Positions 49,829-63,900 of a DNA stretch of 64,000 nt are shown piece by piece; positions within the stretch are counted from its first letter, which is position 1, and each line of letters opens with the position of its first letter. The notes under the pieces are model-generated. The model was not told where the DNA came from. It searched no databases and was given only the letters and a program-made list of their open reading frames with translations. The DNA comes from Tetragonia tetragonoides (taxonomy: Eukaryota; Streptophyta; Magnoliopsida; Caryophyllales; Aizoaceae), in NCBI GenBank assembly GCA_038025085.1, contig CM076154.1:16094001-16158000 (forward strand), read 5' to 3'. The position numbers and the translations under genes were made by a program.

Positions 49829-52800
49829 TTAACATTGTGCATTGCTGAGGAAGGCAATCATACATCGAGCACTTTGGAACAATTTATCCACTCCTTGCCA
49901 CACAGCACATTGACTATCTAACAGCTTCTTCGCTTTTTCCTGTAGTTGTGACTGGCACCTAACGGTTTCTCCATGGATCTGCAGAAAGACATAGTCAACT
50001 TTTTACATTATCTTAACCAACTTTTATGTGCTTTACTGCTACTGACAACCACAGAATCACAGAAATAGAATTTGCATGAGCTGATGCTGTTGCCTCAAAC
50101 TCCTGAAGTAGTGGACCTTGTCAAAGAAGTAGCTAACATAGTATAATAACATTGTAATGAACAGAAAACTAACCTTGAGAAACAATCGGACAACAGCCTG
50201 TATAAACTCAAAATTGTTTCTACATGAAATCTCATGAATGAAGTAATCCAAAAGCATTTCAAGTGACAGTAACTCTGGCTTTCTACTGGCCTCTATTTGA
50301 TCATCATCATCGATAATTTGAAGCATCCGGAGCTCCATATCCAAAGAAGACGGAGATAAACCTTTAATATACTCGGTGAACGCTGAAACTGCAATGCATG
50401 GAAAAATGTTAACCTCGATTGGATATCAAGGCCTGAAGGAATTTCAGTACTTTGGGCATCAAGAGTTGTCAAATTTGGGTACACAAAAGAGTTTAGTGGA
50501 AACTCATGCCAGCTTTGCAAGACTTTTGGAGACGTATGGCATACTTCTCCATTTCTTTAAACGGCTCGTTTACAGGTGCAACATTTATTATCTAACAGCA
50601 ACAGTACTTACAATTATTTGATTCCACTGCAGACTGGAGCACCTGCAAAAATGGTGATGGAGGTAAACCAGTAGTTATTTGATTTGAATGTTGTTCAGCA
50701 TCTCGTTCACCTAACTCTTCATTTTCCACCTCACTCGGTCTAAACATAATATCTCCTGAAAAAGATGGGACTGAAGGCAAAAAGAATGGTGCTTTCTCGG
50801 GCTTCTTCGGAGGCTCAGTCGGTTTATTTCGGATCTGAAAATTGCACAAAAGTATGTCACTATGACATGAATACAACTACACAAAGAATCACAATTAAAA
50901 AATCAACTAACAGATGCCCTTTCTTTAAATAAGATATTACAGTCCACCCTAAGTCACTTTCAAAGAGTAATTGTATATAAGTAGAGACAAGGGAGAAACC
51001 TTAATGATATCCAAATTTATCAAGCTTTGCCACTGGGTCTTGGGCAAAAGCGAGAGTGTAACTAAATCAGGTATTTTCTGGTCAAATTTGAGCATCAGAG
51101 CAGTCTCTTTAATATTTGAATGCTTAGGCTTGCCTTCCTCGACATCTTTCACTTGAGAACCCTCAGCTGGACTCGTAGATGGCAAGTTCACATGCACAAT
51201 GTCCTTTCCACTTGCATAAGAATCAATACTAGATGAGCCAGAAAACATTGCTTGATTGACCCTGAAAAGAAGGGTAAACTAAATGTCAGCAAAAGAATGA
51301 CCAGGTATGGCCACTTTATCAAATATTTCTATCTGCCAATGCACATACTGACAACTGTTTTTTTTAGAATAGCCAGGCAGAGCCTCTCTCTTTGAAGGAA
51401 ATGAGATTCAAACCCATGTCTTTGCTGGGGACGAGTGGGGAGTGCCCCACTGCGCTACCCACCACAAGCTCACATGTTGACAAGCAATGAAATTGCTTTC
51501 TGACCCATTTGTTCGATAATAGTAAGAGTGCTTGGATATAGCATTTAATTTGAATATTATAATTTCAATTCTTTTATTTGAAATCCTAACATTCAAAATC
51601 AATTCCAATATTGGCAAAATATCAAGAAATGAAATTCCAGATTTCGGAACTCTTGAATTACAATGACTTCATTACTTCAATACTCCCATGGTGAAGATGG
51701 AGAAGTTGAGGGACGAGAAAAAATTCAGAGGTTGTTGAAATTGAGGAGACAGAGTTAAAGTTGTAGATGGGAGAGAGAGAAAGCACAGGCTGTACATGGA
51801 AGAGGAGAGAGAAAGTAACCATTGTCAATGGTGGAGGAGAGAGAATGTGAGCAATGTTGGGGAGAAAGAAACAAGGGGGCTGGGGAGGGTTGACAAGATG
51901 AGGATTGAGGAGAGAGAAAATTATGAGTTGGGCAAAGTTACAATTTAGAATTCACAAGTTTTTGGCTGGCATTTAAAATTGTCGGTTTTAGCCTCTGGGA
52001 AAATTATCCTGGATTTGAGCGAAATCCAAATTCTCACGACATCCAAACATTAGATTTGATCCAATTCCAACAATTCAAATCAAATGCTTGTATAGTTGTA
52101 TCCAAACAAACCATAAGTCTATTCTGCATAAACAGTTTACTAAAGCTCCAACCATTTAACAGAGTTATATTCTCTTACCATAGGTAGACCCCATTTTGAT
52201 CAACATGAGTCGTCGCCAGAACATCCATATTGGGTGACAAAGACAGTGCTGTTATAGCCACGTCAACATGGAGAGCATCTATTTGTCTAGCCAAGACAAC
52301 ATCCCATATCCTAAGGGTTCCATCCATACTGGACGACAAAAGCCACTTCCCATCCTCACTGAAGCACAAATCAGTAACACGGTCCGAATGGCCTTCAAAT
52401 TTACGCACCATCCTAAGTGCCACAACATCATATACACGAATGACGAAATCATCCGCAACAGTGGCCAATAGACCTGAAATTTTTTGGCACTTAGCAATTA
52501 TATTGAAAGGAGCATTTAAGGGAGAGTATAGAAGAGAAAAAAACAGGGGAGTCACTGTAGATCCTGAAACTAATAACTACGAATACTTACCATTTGAACG
52601 ATGGTACACAATCTTAACCAAAGGACATCCTACTTCCCATCTGGATTTCAGCTCACGTTTCCTGAAATCCCACACCTGAAACACAGACGTTGAGTTAGGA
52701 CATAACTTTGCAGAACCAGGACGATAAATCACCAAAAACCAAAACTTGTTCCACAGGTTGAAAAATGTCAGAATTCAGGAAACAATCAGATATGACATTT

Positions 52801-55800
52801 GCAAAAGATGTAAAAGATTGGACACCATTGTGAATACCCCTCTGCATAATAGCTTCCACAAACTAAAATCCTGCCTCCGAAAAGATTCACATAATCTAGG
52901 ACTTGTCCTTTCTCTTGGGGGCCTAGGGGGACTAGAATTATAATGAATTGAATGCAAAGGTCCTAAATCACAGAGTAGCGTATAGGGAGAGAAACTGTAA
53001 TTCATTTCCGGCTAGATGAACATTCAGTAACTATCTCTCACTCTACATAGTTCTTGCTTAGTAGTAGATATCGGAAATCACAGAAACTGTCGAGGTGAAA
53101 AAAATCAGTAGTTCCTTAGCCGCATCAAATCAGAAATTACAAGATTTCTACTGGCATTAAGGTAATCTCATTCAAAGTCTTTCCCACTAGAGCTCTTCTA
53201 TTTTTAGAAAAATAGAACGTATGTATTCATCAGTGTCAAATGTACAGCAAAAGAGGACAAAGGTATCCTCTACATACATTAGCATTACCCTAGTGCCTCC
53301 AAAGAAGCTCCCACTAGGGGGTCATGTGTATGCAACCTTAGCCTTATGAAAACAGAGAGATTATTTCTGTTTGACCGTTGATCGAAACTGCGACGATCAT
53401 CAGCAATGTCACGGCAAACAAGAAGTGCAAATAGTATTATGAGCCAATTTCATTTAGTCCATTACATTCTAAAATCCAAAGAATAACAATTCTTTTGGCT
53501 CCATTAGATTTCAGAAATGATCTAACAAGATATCCTCATTAGAAGAAACCAATTACGACCCAAATCTGTTGCACCTTTGCAGCGCCTAAAAGGGCCGCCC
53601 GGCAACTATAGATAACAGAGAAGCAAGGTAAGGAACGTGTCCCAACGCCCCCCAGAGAACTCTGCTTCTTTAACTTCATTAGAGCCACAAGAAAAAAGTG
53701 AACCATGTGCTTAACATACAGCCCAACATTCGAGGAAACAGAAAGAAAAAAAGTGGAGGAACAAGACTGAAGTAACATAAAAATATATCGAGGAATGGGG
53801 GTGGGCAGGTGCCAGGTAGAGGAGCAGCAAGCACGCTGCTGCTCTAAATGTCGAAACAAACTTGGAAAAATTTATTGGATAAGTATAAACCTTTATATCA
53901 CCATGATACCCTGCACTTATCATCAGGCTATTTGTTGAATCACAAGCAACTCCAACCACTTCTCCGTCATGGGCACAGCTCCTTCTTTCTGACATATCAA
54001 AATATCTCCCTCGGCTTATCCCAGATTGGAGGTTAAAACGCTCAATCCAACCACCAGCTGTTCCAAGAACAGCAAAGTTTCCACATGCACTGATGGTGCA
54101 AGCCTGCAAAACAGTCAAGATATTGCCTGAAGTTAAAAAAATTATAGTTGGGAAATCGTGAACAAAACATGAGAGATGTGAAGAGAGAAAAGAGTTGCAG
54201 AATTCAAAAAAAAAAAAAAGAGCAAACATGAAAAACTCTGCCCTAGCATATGAATTGGGATTAACACGAAACTGACTACTTTCGTAGTACGCCATTTTGA
54301 TTCACATTTTAAGAATATCAGTCTTTTCAGTCAATTTGCATTAATTGGTTCAAGTGAATACATATACAGCATACGTATCATAATCCAAATTAACATCTCA
54401 TCAAATCGGGTCACATGCCTCTCATATGAACAATATATTACCATTTTTCCATTCACGATTAAGTTCAGACCTTGAAACAGCATTCTAAATGAGAGCTTAA
54501 TCATAGGTACATTTTCACATAAAAGGGCTAGGGAGAAAGGGAAATTAAGCAGAGTAATTGGCGGGTAATGTTTGTTCAATGGTCTTTTTCTTTTTAAGAA
54601 AAAGGAAAGGTAAATCAAAGTTCTGATTGTTTTTACAGTTTAATTTTTAATGCTCTTGCATAAAAGAGCAAGGGAGCCAATGAAAATTGAGAGGTAAACT
54701 TGCGAGAAATGTTTCTTCAGTAGTCTTTCATTTCTTTTTTGAGAAAAAAAGATGAATAGTTCAAAGTTTTGATTGTTTTCAAGAGCAAGTCTTGACTTAC
54801 ACAAAAATGGGGTCACTATTAGAAATATAGGGGTCACTCATTATGAGCACTGACCCCTGTTTCACTAAGCAAAAACCCTCGTCTCTTCGAAAGTTCTAGT
54901 AAGACCGTCTTATACAAGTTTGTAAAGGAGAAGATATATATACATATATATTTAATGTGATAATACACACTTCGGTCATCCACCGACCAATCATGAACCA
55001 TGTTGTTGCCACTCCCCATACTTGAGACCATTGTTGTCCAGTATCAGTAGTCGGACTACTTTTGGCCAACGGCCAATACTTGACATTATTAAGTCCAACT
55101 TTCCTTGAATTTAAACTGTTCTCTCTTTTCTAGGCAATTCCAAGTGTTGTCTTGGGCTACCACATAGGTACACAAAGATCACCTCTGCTAACAAGGGCTC
55201 ACATCTAAAATAGATGGATCCGAAAGCAATTAGAAACAATAAAGAAAAGTTAACAGCAACTAAAATAAGAATCACCCTCTAAGTATAACAAAAGTTTCAT
55301 GGAGGAAACATGCCTCTAACACTGTGTACAATGACATCTTAAGGATGGCCAATGCCAAACAGTAAAAGCAGCAGCCTCATGCATGAAGTCTGTGGCTGAT
55401 ATCTCATTTGTTATTTTTCTCGTCCCTTTAGGTTCAGTTTGATTCAATTAATGATAATATAGGCTAATATACTTGGGAGTAACAGGATCTTCTAATAAGA
55501 ATAAGACGCAGTCTGGTTACCATGAATCTCATTGCAATCCCTCCATATGTGCTACGGGGCATTTGCTAACATATAAAATATTTATGAATTAAGTAAAATA
55601 GTTTTTCGAAGGTATGTAGAAAATAACTTCCCTGAAATTACTAGCCTCGTAGCAGAGAGGAAAGGACAAAACAGAACTCAGCTAAGCACTAGCTTTTTAC
55701 CTTTATTGGAGTCTGATTTTCTTCAGAAGGACGCAGTATGTGCTCGCCAAGAACAAAGTTCTGAAGTCTCCATACGTATGCCTCAGCAGTGTCCAAGTGA

Positions 55801-57899
55801 CAAGTAACCACATTGCACCAATCACGCTCCCTAATTTCAGCTGATACAGGTTTGACAATATAAAAGAACTTATTAGGTTTTGGTATTCATTACACAGGAA
55901 AATTTTCATACGTGCATGGAGGCTCCCTAATCATATGCAAAAGAAACCAGGTTACATCCAATACTGCCCATGAGAGTTGGGCGGAATATTCACATTATGC
56001 AGAATATCTTTTTACACCCCACAACTGAATAGTTTTTAAGATAACATGGGTGTCCAAGCAATTAATCTCATGGGCCCTAAAGTTAACGACCAGGAAAACC
56101 TCCAGTGGCCTGAGAGGACTCGAACTTGGACCCCACAACTAATATCGACGACCACAAATTGTTGCCAATGACATCACACTTTTCAGTTACCAACTTGATA
56201 AATACATAAATTAAAAGATTGCTCTAAATAATTCTAAAATATTAAGACATCCAAAGCAATATTAAAAAGGGTCCAACAATCCACCAGCAGTTCCTATGTC
56301 CCACTTTTTGCCCTGGCAGTCAAAAGTTACAAAAATAACTGCAAAAAAGGTGTCAATTGGCAAAAGGAAAAACTAGACAACCAAGAATCTTAATTATTCA
56401 TTCATAACAAAGCACTTGGAACCTAATCATAACTCATCCACAATATGTTTTCTTAAATGAAAGGTGGATCCGAGTCACAATGTTTTAGCTGGGGCTGGGA
56501 GTAGAGAGGGAGGGCAAGAAACAGGAGAGCAATCCGAATGTTGGTACCCACCATAAATGAGGTGAAAAATAAGTTCTAGTGTCACATAGCACTATGGACC
56601 AAAAAGATAAAACAAAAATAAACAGAAACAAGATCAAACTAGCAAAAGCACAAGATGAAAGAGATAAACAGTGTTTATAGCGCTCATTTCTACATTGAGT
56701 TTGACTTGGATAAATATTTGAGAGAGAGAGAAAGAAGGGGGGGGGGGGTTACCGCAATCAAATGCAAGAACAGGCTTCAATTTTATTTCTTCCTCCTAAC
56801 ATGTGAAAAAATAATGGTATTGTCAGCGTAATATTCCATAAATAATTTAACCGGTAGAATGTAACAAAAACCACATTTGAAAAAAAAAAGGAGAGGATAA
56901 TATCAATGGTAATAGCCATTTAAATTTTCGTGCGTATACAATAATGCAACGACCACCACCACTGCTATTATCATTACTATTTTGTATTGAATTCATATTT
57001 CCTGTGTTATATCGAATTCATAATTCCTGTGTCTAGCAGAAACAACCTTGTGACGGTAACTATCAAAGGCAAATTTCTGTACACCTTGACCTCCCCAATA
57101 TTTTCCCAGAATGGAACTTGGGTCTTGGTATTGTTTAGTTAAATAGACAATCAAACATCTAGAAATAAGACCTACAACGATGAACATGTAACATGATAAC
57201 AACCATAAATCCCTCTCAAAAAGGGTACATTTTCCAACAACATGAATACTGGAACTAAAAACTAAGCTCCTAGATATCACAATGCTTTATATTTGCTTAA
57301 CATACGAAAAAGGAGATAGCTACTATGTTACCCGGACTCGGGTACGGGTGTCAGGTGCGGATACGTGTCCAAGGGTCGGATACCTTATGGTTTGAAATTT
57401 GAGGACACAGGGACATTGTCCTAAATTAGGGACACAGATGCGGGGGTACGGCATTTTTAAAATATATTTTTTATATTTATAGATTGTATTTTTTTTTTTA
57501 TTTTTTTTTTTTAGATAACATGGGTGTCCAAGCTTTGCTTGACTAATCCCATGGCTTTGCTTTGCTTGACTAATCTATTTTATTTATAGATTGTATTTTA
57601 AAAAACAATTTTTTTTTGCAAGTTCTAATTGTTGTAAATATAGGACGTGATGTGTTTAACTTGTCGTTGAAAGACGCTTTACTTGTCGTGGGTCTCTTTT
57701 TAAAAGACTGCCCACCGGATATTTGGGCCCAAGACAACTTTAAAACAAACCCATCCACTGCTGCACGTGATACTCCTCTTTTTATTTTATTGACTGCACG
57801 TCATACTGTGTCATCAATTTAGTACATCATTTATCAACACTATCAGCCAGGAAGACCAAAACCCTACTTGGGTATTTCAAAGCGCCGCAGTCACAGCAC

Positions 57900-57940
<41 letters not shown>

Positions 57941-60900
57941 TCAGAGCTGTTGGGCTTGGGGCAAATGAGAATGGCGAGGTAGGAGCCACACACGCATCTG
58001 CCCTCTTTAATCTTTATTCATTCTTCTCTCTCCTCTGTCATCATTCTCTCTCGTCCTCCCTTCTTCTCTCTGAAAATTGCCATGAAAGTACCTCATGTCG
58101 CACTGGAAATTGGCGTGTCAGACACGGATTTCGAACCCGTACTCGCTTCGTGTCGTGTCGACACGGGACACGACACGGGTATGGTGGCCTAAACAGCCGA
58201 GTCCTGGTAACATAGGATAGCTACCACACGCCAGCCCGCTCGCACCCCACCCTCCTATATAAAGATAGATAGATCCCAAGTTTTTAAAAGTTGGCATTTG
58301 CACTGCCCATATAATCTCCCATCATACTGAGCCACGTGGGAGGGAAAGCGGGTGATCATGTATCCACTAATTTAACTCTACCCATAACCTTGGCTTTTAG
58401 AGGCTAACAAATCATAGCTTTCAAGATGCCAGAAAGCATGTTGTGATGGGTTGTGGAAAAAGTTTTCAAGAAAAGAAAAAAGAGATCATTAATTACATAT
58501 GGCGTGAAACGCAAGGTGGTTTGATGCAAAGAACTTTTAGAACTACTTATATCATATATTAGTTCAAACACTATAACATAACCCCCATATCTTGCTTCTG
58601 TGGGAGACATCTTGGTAGTTGTTGTACTGAACACAATTACGAATAAGTGGTCGGGAAGAGTATGAACTCTAATTTTATCACCCTCGTCCCTAAGAAGGAT
58701 CGGTCGATTAAGGTGAGGGATTTTAGGCCTATTAGCTTAGTCACCAGCGTCTATAAGATTTTGACGAAGGTCCTGTCTATTAGACTTGGGGCGGTTTTGA
58801 CTGGGACTATCTCGGCTTGCCAGAGCGCTTTTGTGGAGGGTCGCCAGATCATTGATGCAGCTTTGGTTGCTAATGAGGTGGTTGATGGTGCTCGCCAGAA
58901 TAACCACTCTGGGATTGTTTTTAAGTTGGACTTTGAGAAAGCTTATGATCGAGTTAGTTGGGGTTTTTTGGATCGTGTCCTAGATAGGAAGGGCTTTGGG
59001 GGGCATTGGCGCTCCTGGATAAGGGGTTGTTTGTCCAACGCTAGTTTTTCTGTCCTTGTTAATGGGGCGGCTCGTGACTGGTTCACTTCGTCACGTGGTT
59101 TGCGCCAGGGGGATCCCCTCTCCCCTTTTCTATTCACCCTAGTCGTTGATGTTCTTGGCCGAATGTTGGATAGGGGAGTGGAGCGGGGGCTTGTTGAAGG
59201 ATTCCGGGTGGGTCGGGAAAGGGTTTGTGTTTCCCACCTGCAGTTTGCCGATGATACGATACTCTTCCTTTCGGCTGAAGCCGAAGGTTTTAAGAGGGTA
59301 CTCACGCTCTTACAAGTTTTTGAGGTTGTGTCGGGGATGCGAATTAATATGTCTAAGTGTAGTTTGGCGCGGGTCAACGTGGGGAAGGATGTTCTGACTT
59401 CCCTGGCTGGTCTAGTGGGTTGTCAGGTTCAGCAGTGGCCGCTTACTTATTTGGGGGTGCCCCTCGGAGGTAATCCCAGATCGGTTTCCTTTTGGGAACC
59501 GGTGGTGTCTAGAGTGGCTAAGCGTCTAGATGGTTGGAAAGGGGTATATTTCTCGTTGGGGGGGAGGATCACTATTTTACATTCCTGCCTAGTTAGCATC
59601 CCTCTTTACTACCTTTCCCTTTTTAAAATTCTTGTTGGGGTAGCTAATAGGATTGAGAGGATGATGAGGGACTTTCTTTGGTCGGGGGTTGGAGAGGGTA
59701 AGAGGGATCACCTGGTTAGTTGGGACCATGTTTGCCGGCCGAAAATTGAGGGGGGCTTGGGTTTTGGTAGGTTGGTGTCCAAAAACATTTCGCTAGTGGG
59801 TAAGTGGTTATGGCGTTTTTCCCTAGAATCTGGCTCCCTATGGCACCGAGTTATCAGAAGCAAGTACGGCCTTCAACATAATGGGTGGGACATCCGAGCC
59901 AGCTCCACTATCTCCCATGCTTGCCCTTGGAAGTTCGTTTCCCAGGTATCGTCTTTATTCTTTCCCCTGGTCAGGTATAATGTGGGTAATGGTCAACGGA
60001 TTCGGTTCTGGGAAGATGTGTGGAATGGGGAAACTCCTTTCTCTTCTACATATCCGCGGGTTTTTCGTTTGTCCACTCTTCACGGGGCGCCTGTGGCTGA
60101 TTTTTACTCAGAGGTTGGTGGTTCCTGGGACCTACACCTTCGGCGACCACCCCGCGATATAGAAATGGAGGAACTCGTTTCCCTCCTGGGTGTCCTCCAC
60201 ACTAGGCTTCTCGTCCCCAGGGACGATTCTCGGACTTGGATTGGGGACTCCTCTGGGGTTTTTTCTTCCAAGTCCTTCCTCCATCATCTTAGCCTTCCGT
60301 CACAGTTTCCACATTTTCCCCTTTCCTCTTATATTTGGAAGTCCAAGGTTCCTCTGAAGGTTCGTGCTTTTGTGTGGACTGTGGTGCTAGGTAAGGTGAA
60401 CACTAGTGATATGGTGCAACGGCGGAGGCCACATATGTGTCTCCTTCCCCGCATGTGTGTGATGTGTCGGCAGGACGGAGAGAGTTGTTTGCACTTGTTT
60501 GTAATGTGTAACTTTGCGAGGGCTTTGTGGGATCGACTGTTGTGTGGGGAGCCTTTTGTGTGCCCTGCTACTGTGGGGCAATTCCTACAGATGCGTTTTT
60601 CTGCTATGCGGAGGGGGAAGGAGGGTAGGATGTTGTGGCGGTGTGCCTGTCTAGCTATTCTTTGGTGTACTTGGTTAGAGAGGAACTCGAGGATTTTCTC
60701 TGACGCGGGAAAGAGTACCGATATAATTTGGGAACATATAGTTTATTTGGCATCCCTGTGGGCGAAGGCGGCTGGTGCCTTCAAGGGGGTGCCACTGACG
60801 GTCATTCAACGTCATTGGCGTGATTTGTAGATACTTTATTCTTATTTTGTGCTTTGAGGATACCTTATCCTCCATTTTGTATTCTTTCACTATTTGATTA

Positions 60901-63900
60901 ATAAAAATTTTTCTTATCTAAAAAAACTAATAAGCTTCCCAACTGCTAGAATATCCAATCCAATTTGTTTCCAAATATAGATGTTAGTTTGGAAAAATGA
61001 TAATTCAAAGGCAACTACCAACATTTTCCCCTTGGATGTGGCATTTCCAATTAGGTTGGGGGGAGGGGGGGAGAACCAGAGAAGTAATTACATACAACAA
61101 CAACAACAACAACAACAACAACATTACCCCAATGCCTCCAAAGAGGCTCCCGCCTAGGCAAGGTAAGGGGGGGTCGGTTGTACGCAGCCTTACCCTTGTG
61201 AGAGTCTCACAGAGAGGCTTGTTTCCGTTTGACCCGAGATCCGAAGTGCGACGACCATCGGCAACTTCACAATAAATAAGAAGTGCTGACAGTTTTATGA
61301 GCAATTACATAACAATAAATAAATAACCAAGAGTACTATTTCCTTGGACGAAGAAGGGGATAATTTATTTTGAGCTACTCTATACCAATTACCAAGTCAA
61401 TTGCTCACATGTTTACACTTTAATCCTTCCAAGGATGATAAAATTGATAATCCTTCTTTTTTTTCTTTTTTTAGATAACATGGGTATCCGAGCTTTGCTT
61501 GACTAATCCCATGGGCCCTGAAGTTAACGACCAAGAAAATCTGCATTGACCCTGAGGGGACTCGAACCTGGGACCTCTAGAATAGATCTCAAAGGTCTTA
61601 CCAGCTGAGCTATCCCCTCAGGGTTAGGATGATAATCTTTCTACACTGATCCTTGCAAAGATGAGGTAGTGCTTATGCTAAATGCAGAAGAAATAAGATA
61701 TGCATGAGAAGCATTAATAAAAAGTACTGCAGCTCTAGAGGTTGATGAGGTTTCATGGTGCTACCCCTGCCCCTCTTCCTCCAACAAGTATGACTTCGCA
61801 AAAGAGTTGCTATCACTGCAGTTTCGAACATTATTATTTTATGTTCTGATGCCGATTTAGAAGTTCATTACTCCCTTCGTACTACACATATACGACACCT
61901 TCCCATGCCAAACAGCCAAAAAACCAAAATAAACAGGGGGTGAAAATAGAAGCAGACCAGATAAGAACGAAAAGGGACACACACACGTATATGTATGTTA
62001 AAAAATATGGCATTGATACCTTCACCCTCAGCTTCTTGGCTCTTTTAGATACATGACGCTGTGAAAGCTCCCTACTTTGTTGGTCCTGCATAACCAAATA
62101 AACAAATAAATAAAATAATATATTCACAACGATAACCACATACAACATAATATCCATCATATTCTTTTTGTGTGACTTTGCATATCAAACAGCAGTTTCA
62201 AAGAGTTGACAAAATTTCAAAAGCAAAGAAAATAAAAATAAAAAGACGAAGATAAAAAAAATCAGGAGACAAAGAAGGATGCAACCGGTAAGACCACAAA
62301 GCAAAGATAGACTCCAACATCTAGAACCAAATTCTTAAGCAACTTAATCCACCAAAAAAACTCACAATGAATATGGAGAGAACATTTACCAAAAAAGAAG
62401 AGAAACATGAATGACCCGAACAATATGATTTTGCCATAGATAGTCTAAAATTTTGGTATTAGTGGATAGAATTACCCCTGTGTCCACAATTTCCAACGGA
62501 ACCAAAAGCTTCACTACTTTTTGGCTTCGGAATATAATGGACTAAAGCAAAATGGCTCATAAAAATGTCGGCACTTCTTATTTATTGTGAAGTTGCCGAT
62601 GGTCATTGCACTTCGGATCTCGGGTCAAACGGAAACAGATTATCTGTGAGACTCTCACAGGGGTAAGGCTGCGTACCAACCAACTCCCCTCCCCCTTACT
62701 GCCTAGGCAGGAGCCTCTTTGGAGGCACTGGGGATTGGGGTAATGTTAATGTTGTGAATGTTGTTAATGTATGTAGTGGACATAAAAAGAAAATAAACAC
62801 AAGCCTTAACTCTTCATTCCTTCAGTTATGTGTTGTAATACGCGACCAACAACCTCCAACTGAAATTGACTTTGGAAAATAAAGGGCCAAAATCCTATGA
62901 ATCTAGATTCTGGAAGATCTGGATTCTGGAGTGTCATATCCACTCTGAGATGAGTACAGATAGTTTTCCAATGGGCTAGCCTTCTAACTTACCTTCAACT
63001 CTTCACTATTCATGAAGAATAATTTTATTCCTACTCTACTTGTCCCAAGATGGATGTCTCATCAGGTTCATCTTTTAATCTACTATTAATTCACTGTCAA
63101 AAGTAACAAACATATCTTCATGTTTACTAATAAACTAAAGCATCCTCTACTAGTGAGACTGAAAATATAGTATAATGCCTAAAGTTGAAAGTTGGAACCA
63201 CCACGTAGATACTAGCGGATACCCATGAAGCACTTTCATAACTCAAAAACAAGCCGTTTAGTGCTTCTTTTATGGGTGAAGCGCGAACCATTTTTATCTT
63301 TGTAAAAGCACTGTTTTTTTTAGATAACATGGGTGTCCAAGCTTTGCTTGACTGTTTCCATGGGCCCTAAAGTTAACGACCGGGAAAACCTCCAGTGGCC
63401 CTAAGGGGACTCAAACCGAGGACCTCTGGAATATTTCTCAGAGGTGAGTACTTTTACAAAGAGAAGATTACATAAGTATGCAAGGCCAAAATACAGGATA
63501 CAATTTGGTAACAGTTAGAAAATTGTATGGCTAACTAATGGAAGCAATCAAACCTGGACGACCGAGAAAAGCCTGAAGGCACGGTCCTGGCCTGCAGATA
63601 AAATGTGTCTCCCATTCGCATAAAACCTGCAAAGAGAATAGATAGATTAAGATGGGAGATTACAGAACAATTAGTTAAAATTGATTCTAAAGACAAATTA
63701 AAATCATAGTGATTCAAAAGTTTAATTCTAGGAGACAACAATCTAATCAACGCCTACCAGACAAAAATATTTTTGAACAAATACAAAGTCACAAACGCAC
63801 TATTCATAGAAGTTCTGAGAACCTCGAGAATACAAGAATGTTCTTTTAAGCTAAAGGACTAAATATACTAATTATGCATCAACGATCGAATGGAAGAGGA

